Source: Leptodactylus fallax (taxonomy: Eukaryota > Chordata > Amphibia > Anura > Leptodactylidae). Taken from it: a stretch of 64,000 bases of DNA. Both the position numbers and the translations under genes were made by a program. Positions within the stretch are counted from its first letter, which is position 1, and each line of letters starts with the position of its first letter. Under the pieces are notes generated by a model that was not told where the DNA came from, ran no database searches, and saw only the letters and a list, made by a program, of their open reading frames with translations. Location of the stretch: assembly GCA_947044405.1 (NCBI GenBank), contig CAMRHE010000012.1, positions 12,726,001 to 12,790,000 on the forward strand. Reading direction: 5' to 3'. Of this stretch, positions 56,401-61,501 are shown piece after piece.

Positions 56401-58072
56401 CATTGTGGTGGGGGGAGTTGAAGGACATGCTGGGGTGGGAGGAGCTGGTGTGTGATCAAATCTGTTGAAGAATAGGTTTAGTTCATTAAGCCAATTAACA
56501 TCTGCCTCAATCTGGCAGACAGACTGTTTATGACCCGAAATTGACTTAAGCCCCTCCCAGACCCCCCCCTTATGTTTTTTCTTTCCATTTGCTTTTCCAT
56601 TTTTTCATTATAACTGGCTTTTCCCTGCCTGATTTGATGCCTCAGCTCCTTTTGTACTTCCCTCAACCCCTCCTTATCTCTTGTCCTAAATGCCATCTTT
56701 TTCTCCTTAAGTAGTGTTTTTATATCAGAGTTAATCCATGGTTTGTTGTTGAAGCACCTCACCACTTTTGTGGGTACCGTGTTGTCCACACAAAAATTAA
56801 TGTATGATGAGATGCACTACTGTTAAGAGGCCAGGCCTCTTAATTCTGGCTGGCTGCTGGAGATCCCATGCACCAGAATGAAAAGCTGTGCCAGTCAGGG
56901 GGTTACATAAGTTAACCTCTTACCAATATCCGCTGAACTATTTCGGCGGATGTTGGGTCTTTAAAGATGTCTGCCCCTCTGCTGCAGAGTGGCTGTCATA
57001 GCTACTGAATCTCTGCTGTAATCGCAGGAGCCGTCCTGTTCCTGTGGCATTTTGGAGCCTTATGAAGGTTTCCAGGCGTGCCATAGGAATATAATTAAAT
57101 GACCAGCCTCAATAATAATATAGCGACTCTCCCATAGACTGCAATACTGCTAATAAGATAGTGGAAAAAAAAAATATAAAGATAAATGGTTTTTGCTGTA
57201 TCTTTCCCATATACGGCTAACACCGTAGAGAGGGGAAAAAACAAAACAAATCAAGAGCCAAACCTCCATATTTTTGCCCTTTCGCTTCCCATAATAAATT
57301 GAATATAAAGCGGTCAAAACATCAGACTTTACCTAAAATGGCATAACTAAAAAGTACATCTAGCCCCGCAAAAAGACGCTTTATGCATCCCCTGTACATG
57401 GAAATATAAAAATATTTATAAGAATATTAAATGGCACTATTACAAAGTACAATTTGTCCCACAAAAATTAAGCCTTCATATGGCTCTGTGAAAAATAACA
57501 TATGACTCGGAAAAATAATAGTTATGGGGTTTGGAAGACTGGGAATAAAACTAAATTCTAAAAAAAAATGCCTTCGCACGAAGAATACATCACAGGTATG
57601 CCTGAAAACTGGGGTAGGTGGAAAAGTTAATTTCCTCCATAGTGTGTAAAGGATGGATGCTTCCTGGCTTAGTGTTGCTAGGAAGAACTTTACAGCCTGT
57701 TTTCTTCTGAAAAGAAGTCAAATAGGTTTAAAGTATATTTCAAAAATGTTCCCCAAGCAATGCCCCCATCTCTCTTTCCGGCAATAGCAAAAAAAAGTGG
57801 AATGATGTTCCTCACTGCCCCACTACTACATATGAACCCAGTCTGTCTCTGCAATTTGTTTTATGGTACATAGTTAACATTGTTCACTTTTCATCCATAC
57901 AGGTGCTTTTGACCTGCTGATCTACACAGATAAAGATTCAGATGTGCCAGAGAAGTGGGAGGAGTCTGGACCTCAGTTTGTTTCCAACTCTGAAGAAGTT
58001 CGGCTTCGCTCTTTCACTACTACAATACATAAAGTCAACAGCATGGTGGCATATAAAAAGATAGACTGTTAA
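29424..58072 (+). CDS. mad2l1: MAD2L1, mitotic spindle assembly checkpoint protein (5 exons)
   Basis: Joined exons 29424-29493, 31369-31515, 44860-44980, 46238-46341 and 57903-58072 give 612 nt, 203 residues plus stop; human MAD2L1 has 205. The protein is a single HORMA domain (about residues 10-197). It opens MAAQLTREGITLKG, has the DWLYKCQVQKLVVVI strand region, ERWQFDIE, IRSVIRQITATVTFLPLLE, and ends in the safety-belt segment (RSFTTTIHKVNSMVAYKKI). MAD2 switches between open and closed folds, binds MAD1 at unattached kinetochores and CDC20 in the mitotic checkpoint complex, and so inhibits APC/C. All donors begin GT and all acceptors end AG, phases agree and no residue looks broken, so it appears functional. 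Introns 2 (13.3 kb) and 4 (11.6 kb) are inflated by transposons. Only MAD2-type (not MAD2L2/REV7) motifs are present. Confidence 0.97.
29815..30262. mobile_element. T2/Kolobok-like MITE, perfect TTAA and 16-bp TIR
   Basis: TTAA flanks both sides (29811-29814, 30263-30266). The terminal inverted repeat AGAGGACCTTTCACCA is perfect over 16 bp, and inverted similarity continues inward (GTTTTGGTGCCTGATGTGCT against a related inverse). It is in intron 1 of MAD2L1. The same termini occur on the longer hairpin at 31849-32485, so both belong to one family. No coding capacity. Confidence 0.9.
30267..30565. mobile_element. Second TTAA MITE abutting the first
   Basis: It shares the TTAA at 30263-30266 with the preceding element and has TTAA at 30566-30569 on the right. 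Ends: GGTGTATTCACACGG and, in complement, GGGTGTGTTCACACGG. Internal hairpins include CTGATTAGGCCCATTCATCC with GGGCCTAATCAGG. It lies in intron 1. Confidence 0.8.
30850..31181. mobile_element. T2-like MITE, left end lost
   Basis: The right end GGAAAACCCCTTTAA (TTAA at 31178-31181) and the internal block TTTAGGATAGGTCATCAGTTG match the family at 14371-14724. The left TTAAAGGGG terminus is missing. It lies in intron 1, about 190 bp before exon 2. Confidence 0.7.
31369..31515 (+). CDS. mad2l1: MAD2L1 exon 2
   Basis: The acceptor TTTCCCCTCAG ends at 31368 and the donor GTACGG starts at 31516. It encodes residues 24-72 (FGINSILYQRGIYPSETFTR, KYGLTLLVSTDPDL, LNTVVEQLK), with split codons at both ends. 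Confidence 0.96.
31849..32485. mobile_element. 637-bp TTAA foldback element (long hairpin)
   Basis: TTAA lies at 31845-31848 and 32486-32489. The left half (for example CTGTGCAGTTTTTTGTACCT, GGGGCAGTTTGAATTTTCTT, GGGCTACATCATTTGCATCG) is repeated inverted in the right half with few mismatches over roughly 270 bp per arm, leaving a short unpaired centre near 32140-32200 that holds extra repeats of GTGAAGGGCTAC. The termini AGAGGACCTTTC / AGAGGAACTTTC relate it to 29815-30262. It sits in intron 2 of MAD2L1, about 330 bp after exon 2, so the primary transcript could form a long double-stranded stem. Confidence 0.92.
32589..35307 (-). mobile_element. L1-clade LINE, 5'-truncated, minus strand
   Basis: A perfect 16-bp target duplication GATTATTTGACATTTT flanks the insertion (32573-32588 and 35308-35323). 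On the minus strand it ends in a poly-A run (the T tract at 32589-32597) after a 3' UTR of about 310 bp. The 5' truncation falls inside the reverse transcriptase domain. Target duplication, A tail and truncation are the marks of target-primed reverse transcription. It is antisense to MAD2L1 in intron 2. Confidence 0.95.
32909..35307 (-). CDS. L1 ORF2 C-terminal part (RT to zinc knuckle), open but partial
   Basis: An uninterrupted frame of about 800 codons starts at the truncation (KSPGPDGIP) and stops at 32909. The four upstream codons with the apparent Met come from the target duplication, not the element. RT motifs in order: YRPISLLNIDYK, DQTGFMPGKST, SLDATKAFDSVEW, GTRQGCPLSPLLFAL, LYADDLLLF (catalytic Asp pair), KYLGIFIS. 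Near the C-terminus CLRCLCPQADFWHMIWEC gives the Cys/His knuckle of L1 proteins. The endonuclease domain and ORF1 are missing, so it cannot mobilise itself. Absence of stops suggests a young insertion. Confidence 0.92.
36025..36046 (+). repeat. 22-G homopolymer in L1 5' end
   Basis: A run of 22 G residues directly follows an ATG at 36023. It is capable of G-quadruplex formation and is prone to replication and sequencing slippage. Depending on its true length, the upstream ATG may or may not be in frame with ORF1. Confidence 0.9.
36056..37255 (+). CDS. L1 ORF1 protein (RNA-binding, coiled coil)
   Basis: This is the trimeric nucleic-acid chaperone that coats L1 RNA. I place the start at 36056 (METARAWKQ, 399 residues); an in-frame ATG at 36023 would add 11 residues, but those are encoded by a 22-G tract. 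The N-terminal third is Pro/Ala/Arg-rich and disordered. A coiled coil follows at about residues 150-210 (LKTDMSLMVKPLDRDLQELK, SFLKTKVADLEDRSRRNN). Then comes the RRM-like domain (NLKFRGIPES, DLIIDRAHRVPKP) and the C-terminal domain (REVI-type motif as FPVRVIITRDN). The frame is intact to its TAA. Confidence 0.9.
   Translation: METARAWKQNLGPQLHRATHWRKQARSPLTRALSAPSLPQLLDGAAAELPGPSPRQAGAYNGSGPPRVGASGSAGLSGLGTHQSPTASPAKQRPRLQDSDPQDGEVSNNVQPTPPPTDFFAEIPETENPLTEASMKYMLMAFCKSLKTDMSLMVKPLDRDLQELKNRTVHVESKMAEFATSHNALIDAHYEMESDVSFLKTKVADLEDRSRRNNLKFRGIPESVSANNLTTFLQYLIHSLLPNLTEMDLIIDRAHRVPKPSHLDEAIPRDVLAKIHFYRTKDLILMTSRKLGHLPEPYHKVSIYSDLSATTLQLRQQFIPITAALRQHHILYKWGFPVRVIITRDNMVHVVKTLEEGNRLLHNWNIPIVEIPPKQPPGPVSDGWHQVRAQRRPRKGLQS
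37561..41304 (+). pseudogene. L1 ORF2 (endonuclease-RT), two frameshifts
   Basis: Three overlapping frames cover one ORF2. The endonuclease (37561-38520) has VRGLNSPQKR, LALQETHL (catalytic Glu), LMGDFNMAPEP and SDHAAITL. The RT segment (about 38500-40711, shifted frame) has FRPISLLNTDLKIYAKL, DQVGFVKGRQS, LALDAEKAFDRICW, GTRQGCPLSPLIF and LYADDIIL. The C-terminal segment (40708-41304) returns to the first frame and has the knuckle CWRGCGDRGTLLHILGTC, an exact C-x3-C-x7-H-x4-C. Breaks lie near 38490-38520 and near 40700. No internal stops occur within each segment, so only two small indels disable it, assuming no assembly error. Confidence 0.92.
43683..43989. mobile_element. T2-like MITE in intron 2
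   Basis: TTAA lies at 43679-43682 and 43990-43993. Ends are inverted (GGGTTTTTCATTGGACTTATTAATTG against CAATTAAAAAGTCAGAAAATCCC). It contains a run of ten C residues near 43760. The family is the one seen at 14371-14724. Confidence 0.75.
44029..44242. mobile_element. Intact foldback MITE, relative of the L1-split one
   Basis: Left GGCTACGGCCGCACGTTG with ACGCAGCTTTTTTG is mirrored at the right by AAAAAAGTTGCGTTTCCGCA and CATGGGGCCGTAGCC. The arms run through GGTTTTTTGAGCCAAAGCC and its inverse GGTTTTGGCTCAAAAAACC. It served as the reference to reconstruct the insertion site of the minus-strand L1 at 35649-43523. Confidence 0.8.
44560..44720. repeat. T2-like MITE fragment before exon 3
   Basis: It begins TTAAAGGGGGGTTATCCAG (TTAA 44560-44563) and has the GATGGCCTATGCTTTGGTTAGGCCATCAAT hairpin and GGGGGTCCAACAC block of the family. 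The right end is not recognisable before exon 3 at 44860. Confidence 0.65.
44860..44980 (+). CDS. mad2l1: MAD2L1 exon 3
   Basis: The acceptor TCATTTCAG ends at 44859 and the donor GTAACT starts at 44981. It encodes DWLYKCQVQKLVVVISSID and the NEILERWQFDIECDKTVKDD stretch (residues 73-112 and part of 113). A T2-like MITE fragment ends within 300 bp upstream. Confidence 0.96.
45320..45635. repeat. MITE-like repeat in intron 3
   Basis: The left side GGCCGGGGCACCACATG and the right side CACTATGTGAGGCCTTAGCC are roughly mirrored, with inner words such as GCGGAAACGC and GCGATGTG repeated. It resembles the abundant GGC-ended MITE class near 44029. The rest of intron 3 (44981-46237) shows nothing else recognisable. 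Confidence 0.5.
46238..46341 (+). CDS. mad2l1: MAD2L1 exon 4
   Basis: The acceptor CTTGTTTCAG ends at 46237 and the donor GTAAGT starts at 46342. It encodes SIVRDKSPKVIQEEIRSVIR and QITATVTFLPLLETA (residues 113-147 plus one base). This is the alphaC helix and following strand of the HORMA domain. Confidence 0.96.
46342..47083 (+). other. MAD2L1 intron 4, first part, nothing recognised
   Basis: No bounded element or exon is seen. The 101-codon frame at 46692-46997 has no family resemblance. Confidence 0.5.
47084..47241. mobile_element. 158-bp hAT MITE
   Basis: A perfect 8-bp duplication GTCTACCA (47076-47083 and 47242-47249) flanks ends CAGGGGTAGGCAACCTT and, in complement, CAGGGGTCAGCAACCTT. 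The arms fold back through TGTAAAACTACAACTCCCAG and CTGGGAGTTGTAGTTTCACA-type sequence. Termini match those of the 1,265-bp hAT at 7736-9000. Confidence 0.95.
47294..47311. repeat. 18-G homopolymer
   Basis: A run of 18 G residues lies in intron 4 just before the LINE 3' end. It is prone to slippage. Confidence 0.9.
47629..48499 (+). repeat. 5' LTR, 871 bp, uninterrupted
   Basis: It begins TGTGGTGATTCTGC and ends GATCTTTTACA. A TATA box (TATAAAAG, 47985-47992) and a poly-A signal (AATAAA, 48361-48366) suggest U3 to about 48015, R to about 48385 and U5 to 48499. Compared with the 3' LTR it differs at scattered positions (for example CACTGAGG against CACTATGAGG near 48045), and it keeps the empty site (ACTGTATATTG, about 48262) into which Tc1 inserted in the other LTR. 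The 169-codon frame at 47471-47980 runs through it and is not a gene. Confidence 0.95.
48500..48520 (+). promoter_or_regulatory. Primer binding site (tRNA-Leu-like)
   Basis: TGGTGGCAGC begins two bases after the LTR. It is the complement of the 3' end of vertebrate tRNA-Leu of the AAG/UAG type (…GCTGCCACCA), followed here by ATAGTGGGAT where the tRNA complement would read GGTGGGAT. The tRNA identity is from memory. Confidence 0.65.
48704..50845 (+). CDS. Gag-protease-like fusion ORF, 713 residues, domain-deleted
   Basis: I start at ATG 48704 (MASGLRSRAQEL); the frame is open further upstream, but only from a non-ATG codon. Residues 1-100 are gag-like. About 101-125 is a charged repeat (AAERQADREAAERQAERQ). 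A retroviral-type zinc knuckle follows with Cys202, His207 and Cys212, but Gly sits where the first Cys should be. Residues about 225-262 match only the C-terminal part of a gypsy aspartic protease (YLDWGSGKG, LPANVLLGTDLG); the DTG active site is missing. The remaining 450 residues are a Ser/Thr/Pro-rich spacer ending FREAVQADPSLDIW, which in relatives lies just before integrase. Capsid and all enzymes are absent, yet no stop interrupts 713 codons. Confidence 0.8.
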   Translation: MASGLRSRAQELQNQIFGDPERMAEMEAATAMQRIEQSPDFGARPGSAASSPVPRITSPGGTSNPSLVGGMASYWQMALQQVGTSDPNTYLQVLCRFLEAVEHERQAAERQADREAAERQAERQYQLELKRMELSQQAQTPTTLQRPSSWKEKPGWSSPQPSVVRSGETNYAPGGPSPVPRTLGAWVTFPKPQGEVRRGHACNQTGHFKEECPNCSENFPASQATAGGPSVYLDWGSGKGMRTVGLLTDLPANVLLGTDLGPMMSQYGVGSTPIYCDKLSMTNADNVSVISAERARNPLSEIRPMAVHVDANELPSADSRGDANELPATQLIKNVIDALFTPVLGANETKSVDTPTSAGASPSQLVNLSTTDLIEARCELTIANECTVNVIANACCESVQGSSSESLEATSTISPSASDKHPTADHVPGGQVGYGDLMADPGEGCSAVLARSQSATRVEGVPTLEPLPTPPGVGAETAMTSLTPLKPEESGRYETYTSLLSSSIPGVPMAQVQMAWGTGGVTQEGGMSNVLPVNVLWGDGLGKHDLSHLPKVSPSPTQVQEEQDVGLEAKGEVQNPLELPQLAASVRETLRDRRDGVSKLVSQRLGVMSVAPQGASTQKADPEQAGGSQVYVDQGLSLRSVPSQTREPEGSGSYVTCTSLLSHSSQEFREAVQADPSLDIWKARAAQPPSESDKARVYWDPGGCKTLGPIPAQ
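50905..50915 (+). promoter_or_regulatory. Polypurine tract
   Basis: AAAGGGGGAGG lies directly before the 3' LTR start (TGTGATGATT at 50916) and would prime plus-strand synthesis. Confidence 0.85.
51557..53123 (-). mobile_element. Tc1/mariner transposon copy 1 (TCATGGCCAAAAG termini)
   Basis: TA flanks both ends (51555-51556, 53124-53125). The ends CAGTCATGGCCAAAAGTTTT are perfect inverted repeats, with TTGAGAATGACACAAATATTA continuing inward and inner related repeats. Length is 1,567 bp. The empty site survives in the 5' LTR. It differs from copy 2 by a 4-bp indel (TTAG near 51711) and few substitutions. Confidence 0.97.
51734..52783 (-). CDS. Tc1 transposase, intact ORF (copy 1)
   Basis: The frame has 349 codons from 52783; the second Met (MVISKETRAVI, at 52750, 338 residues) is the more likely start because the first 11 residues are hydrophobic and not family-like. 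An N-terminal paired-like bipartite HTH (about 1-110) is followed by a basic RKTSKRQDRLLK stretch and the DDE domain: VIFSDESPFRLFG (Asp), CLFQNDGAPCHK (Asp), [11 protein letters not shown] (Glu). I count 35 residues between the second Asp and Glu, one more than usual, because of an extra residue in LGPWPGNSPDL. No stop or frameshift is seen; in this copy Asn replaces the usual His before the second Asp. It cuts and pastes DNA at TA sites. Confidence 0.93.
   Translation of the reverse strand: MLAIIVSLLLTMVISKETRAVIIALHKNGLTGKSIAARKIAPQSTIYRIIKNFKERGSIGAKKAPGHPRKTSKRQDRLLKVFQLRDRATSSAELAEERQQAGVSASARTVRRRLLEQGLVSRRAAKKPLLSRKNIRDRLIFCKRYREWTAEDWGKVIFSDESPFRLFGTSGKQLIRRRRGECYHQSCLMPTVKHPETIHVWGCFSAKGIGSLTVLPKNTAMNKEWYQNVLQEQLLPTVQEQFGAQQCLFQNDGAPCHKAKVITKWLREQNIEILGPWPGNSPDLNPIENLWSIIKRRVDKQKPTKSDKIKALILQEWTAISQDLVQKLIESMPGRTAEVLKQKGQHCKY
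53351..54577 (-). pseudogene. LINE reverse transcriptase, middle part, disrupted
   Basis: The frame 54577 to 53975 carries RT motifs with degenerate residues: the catalytic box reads YSDD rather than YADD, and the GTPQG-type box reads GEPQGK. A stop follows RVFVD (a TAG where the related frame expects Trp), after which the frame 53959 to 53351 continues the protein to its C-terminus, where the last few codons run into the LTR junction. The copy is not functional. Confidence 0.85.
54630..56192 (-). mobile_element. Tc1/mariner transposon copy 2
   Basis: TA flanks both ends (54628-54629, 56193-56194). The termini are identical to copy 1, length 1,563 bp. It interrupts the Rex1/CR1-type LINE between the RT-domain-0 segment and the LNDYRP segment, in the same orientation as copy 1 and only 1.5 kb away. 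Confidence 0.97.
54803..55852 (-). CDS. Tc1 transposase, intact ORF (copy 2)
   Basis: This has 349 codons with a preferred start at the second Met (55819). It has the same domains and catalytic triad as copy 1, with QHDGAPCH at the second Asp, the more usual form. I count nine amino-acid differences from copy 1 (for example P-G-L against P-G-H in the HTH linker, W against R after AEE, K against Q near the C-terminus), about 97 percent identity. It is complete and possibly functional. Confidence 0.94.
   Translation of the reverse strand: MLAIIVSLLLTMVISKETRAVIIALHKNGLTGKSIAARKIAPQSTIYRIIKNFKERGSIGAKKAPGLPRKTSKRQDRLLKVFQLRDRATSSAELAEEWQQAGVSASAHTVRRRLLEQGLVSRRAAKKPLLSRKNIRDRLIFCKRYREWTAEDWGKVIFSDESPFRLFGTSGKQLIRRRRGECYHQSCLMPTVKHPETIHVWGCFSAKGIGSLTVLPKNTAMNKEWYQNVLQEQLLPTVQELFGAQQCLFQHDGAPCHKAKVITKWLREQNIEILGPWPGNSPDLNPIENLWSIIKRQVDKQKPTNSDKIKALILQEWTAISQDLVQKLIESMPGRIAEVLKKKGQHCKY
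56816..57902 (+). repeat. Dispersed frog-type repeat, rest of intron 4
   Basis: The stretch 56940-57440 follows the layout of 26870-27950: a GCGGATGTTGGGTCTTTAAAGATG start, GGAGCCGTCCTGTT, TTTCCAGGCGTGCC, CCAGCCTCAATAATAATATAG, CCCATATACGGCTAACACCGTAGAG, then CCCCTGTACATGGAAATATAA. Here there is no foldback MITE between the halves. The remaining 460 bp up to exon 5 show nothing I can name. Confidence 0.6.
57903..58072 (+). CDS. mad2l1: MAD2L1 exon 5 (terminal coding exon)
   Basis: The acceptor CATCCATACAG ends at 57902. It encodes residues 148-203: CAFDLLIYTDKDSDVPEKWE, the ESGPQFVSNSEEVRLRSF segment and the C-terminal safety belt ending KKIDC, stop TAA at 58070-58072. The belt wraps MAD1 or CDC20 peptides in closed MAD2, so loss of this exon would abolish partner binding. 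Confidence 0.97.
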
Positions 58073-59520
58073 TAGTGAATATAAAAGGTGCTGTCTATTT
58101 TGTAGCCACACCTTTACATGTGCCTTTTGAAGCTTTGTAGAGGATTTGATCTCTCCTCAAACTATTGCATTAGCTTATGCTGAGATATTGGAGGGAGCTT
58201 TTCACTTCACAATTCAGATGTTAACTTTTGACAAAAGTAGTGGACTTTCACAACCTCCATGAGTATTCTAGTAGCTGGGTCCTCCATATTAAAAATTAAG
58301 TGGTCATAGGCTTGTGATGTGCCTAACATGGTACATCAGTCTTGTGCTTTTGAAGATATATTCTGATCGTATTCTACGCTGCCATCTCTGCCCTGTTTCT
58401 GTAAGTGCTACTCTTGTAAAGAAGTATATAGAGTATACACAGCCTAGGGGCGTAGATGACGGCTGTTTTCCAATTGGCAAAATTGAGGAAATACTGCTGG
58501 TAGACTGGTCCTTGTGTTGCCAATTCCCTTCCAGACTCATGACAGTGACACTGTAAGATTTCGGTAATTTTTTTGGGTTGTGTTTTTTTAAGCTGTTAAT
58601 CCTTCCATACATTCATTATGCTTTGTTTTTAATGAGCAGACTTATCAAAATGGTCTGTGGAATATATTCTGGCAGAAAGGTGAAGTTAATGACAATGTTA
58701 TCAACATGCAACCTTTTGATAATGCTTTGTACTTCTTATATTTGCTGTTACAGTATGGTTTCTACAGTATACCAGCTTGTGATTGTCTCCTTGACACATA
58801 CATGGAGGTTCTCAAAGAGCTGCTGTCCTTCAATATGATTTGCCCAACTGTCATCATGCCTAGTGCAAGGCCTGAGGGGTCAGTGCATGACATATCACTT
58901 ATTCTAGATGTGTTCCTTTAGGTTCATGCCTAGGCTGGGGCTACACATACTTCTTAGAATTAAATTAAGTTGTTCATGTGATTTTCCTGCAACATGCATA
59001 TGAAGGCACAAGGAGAAAAGGGCAGTACTTCATGATGGATTTTGGTCACACAACTTGCAAATTGTGACATAACCACAACCTCATGATATCACAATAATCC
59101 AAGCTGCTTGTAATGCAATAGTCATGCAATGGAGTTTTAATGCGTCTTCCAGGCTAGCAAAGGTCTCCTTAAAGCTCTAGCTATAGTTTCTGTACCACAA
59201 AGATCTGAATTTAAAGCCTGACCTGTTGACAGATTGCTGTAGTGTAATGGATATCTTCTTTCTGCCCTTTAGGGGTCTTAATGGGGTGTTTTTATATGTT
59301 GTATAATTTGTACTAATGTTTTATTAGACTGTAAAATGGACTGTATTTTCCTTGGAATTAACACAGGTTATGATTCTGACATGTTGACCAATTATTTGTG
59401 AATTTTATTTATGTATGTCATGTTTGCAGGCATTGACTTGTTTTTGTCATCCCACTTGCCCTATAAATCCAATGTGTTTCTGAACTTTTTATGGAAATAA
59501 TAAAGTATGAAGTTGTTTAT
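58073..59520 (+). other. mad2l1: MAD2L1 3' UTR (predicted)
   Basis: The sequence from the stop codon runs without recognisable repeats to the first canonical AATAAA. ORFs in this stretch are short and unlike known proteins. The extent is inferred from the poly-A signal alone. Confidence 0.6.
59499..59504 (+). terminator. mad2l1: Poly-A signal AATAAA
   Basis: AATAAA is followed about 15 bases later by a GT/T-rich stretch (AGTTGTTTATTCTTCCCC), fitting a cleavage site near 59520. It is the first canonical signal after the MAD2L1 stop that I found. Confidence 0.65.
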
Positions 59521-61501
59521 TCTTCCCCATTTGTTTTTAGCTAGTTAACTGAAGTCTCCATAAAGGTAAGCAATTTCCCCACGACTCACAGCAACCCCTC
59601 GGATCTACTGTATCCAACAAGGATATATCTAGTCACTGATGGCAAGCAACAATTGTGATAAGGAATTAGGAAGTTGTAGAGTGATTATCATTGACTAAAC
59701 TGAAATGAAATAAAACCTATTTGATATTAGTTCGCGTCCTGTCTGCATAGGTCACAAGTAGGTTCACCATAGAGTTCCTTATTTCAAGGTGCATGTTATA
59801 CAGGAAATCTCTGGAATTGTTTTTCCCAGCTCAGGCAAGATGGCTGGCCCTATAGATTTATAGAAAACAAAATGCAGTGAAGCCTTCATTCTGTATTCTC
59901 TTTGAGTGGGCCACTCAAATGTATTTATTTTATTAAATAACCCAAAATCGATAAAAGGTCAAACTTATGCTGGTGTGAAGCATAAAATATATATCACAGG
60001 CCCAGAGTAGGACTAATAAAACATTGTGGGACTGTATAGAAGTTGCCCTAGCCCACATTTAAAAGGGAACCTATCAACAGACCTTAGGTACTAAAACCAA
60101 GCACAGTACTTGGCAGGGCACCCCAAGGCTTCTCCAATGATGAGCCCTATGATGTTCAATGCTGGCATCTGCAATAAGACTAAAGCAAAAAAGTGCTGCA
60201 GGAAAAATCGTGGCGGCAACGCATCTGTTTTTCCCACAGGACTTTTCACCCCCGGTGTTTCCATAGGTATAATTGACATCCTGCGACTTCCAAAACCGCA
60301 ACTGTTTTGGAAATCTCAGCGTGTTCACTGCAAGTATTTTCCCACAATGTGTGGATGAGATTCACAGTCGAGGACCGAGATTAGCCCCTGGAGTCTAAAG
60401 ATAGGGGAAGATTAACCCCTTGGATGCTGTAATCAAGAGCGATAACAGCATTCAGGGGGTCTGGGGCAAGATCGCCATCCCTCGTGATGGCAGCCAGGAG
60501 GCCGAGAAACAGCCTCCAACTTGTTCCGCAAATAAAGAGCTCTTACATATCTCCATCAACAAAACAGCAAAAAAAAGTTATTCATTTTCAAAAAGTGACG
60601 ATTTATTTGTAAAAGTGGTAAAACATAATAAAACCAATATAAATGGTATAACTGTAATGATCACCCACTGGACAAAGTTGCCATGTCATTTTTGATGCAG
60701 AGTGGACACCATGAAAACAAAATGCAAAAGATGATAAAATTGTGGGGTTTTTCACACTGACCCTCCCCCCCCCCCCAAAAAAAAAAAAAAAAAGGTTGTT
60801 AAAAGCTAATCCGAATTTATGTACCCCAAAATGGTGCAAGATTAAAGAACTCGTTACGCAAACAATAAGCCCTCATATAGCTATGTTGACAGAAAAATAG
60901 TTATGAATTTGAGACATCCAATCTGCAGTTCATACAACTTTATGAAGGGGGAGTAGGAAGAGAATCAGACAAACAGGCAGCCTAGGGCAAGTTACAGTAA
61001 GGTTTGTGTCTCACCAGAGCTTTATTAATATCTAATGCTCCCACCTGCTGAAAAACTGTTACAAAAGAAAGAAATCTTACTATTTCCTCTAGAAGCTTGT
61101 TTTTTGTGTGCCTGCTTATCGCTCACTGGTTTCCTTCCTCTCCCCACAGACCCTAATGGAATCTGATCTGTGAGTGAGCTAAACTATCTTCTCTCAGTGA
61201 ATCGAGCAGTTTAGCATGCAGGAGAGGAGCATTGTCTTCTGACAAGATATATCACAAAGTTTCTTATATTCACCCGAACTATTCTTTTGCAAAAAAAAAA
61301 AAAAAAAAAGTCAGGAAAAGTAAAAAAAATTCTACACACCTCTCCAAATAAATAGAGATATCTGGCTGAATACGATCTGACTCCATGCAATATCTTAAAT
61401 AAAAATCCAGCACTCAACTTGCATTTGAAGTAAGTTTATTAAGGTATCCAGATAAATAGGTGTCATGTTTCAAGAACCATCAGATTGGAGGTACATGTAT
61501 A
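59521..61501. other. Downstream intergenic DNA with repeat fragments
   Basis: No gene is seen. At about 60063 a GGGAACCTATCAACAGACCTTAGG piece resembles a MITE start. From about 60413 (TTAACCCCTTGGATGCTGTAATC) to 60910 runs a diverged repeat with a C-rich tract (60766-60776) followed by a poly-A tract. Near 61243 is the GATATATCACAAAGTTTCTTAT block also seen near 9288 and 17798, followed by an A tract. Confidence 0.45.

Larger units (their letters stand above)
47418..56815 (-). mobile_element. Rex1/CR1-type LINE, split by LTR element and Tc1
   Basis: The LINE survives in three pieces on the minus strand: 47418-47628 (3' end with AAT/ATT tail), 53356-54629, and 56193 to about 56815. Pieces one and two join at the 5-bp GTAAT duplication of the LTR element and match the uninterrupted copy at 19663-20489 across that point. 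Pieces two and three join at a TA that was filled by a Tc1. Encoded words from 5' to 3': FNNKPWINSDIK, IKARKTAGPDDISARLIK (RT domain 0), LNDYRPVALTSHLMK, VRIMFFDFSSAFNTIQP, YSDDSAIVG, then after a stop YKYPGLLLNNKLDW and YRKSFLPTAVRLYNQH. The 5' boundary is approximate. Confidence 0.88.
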
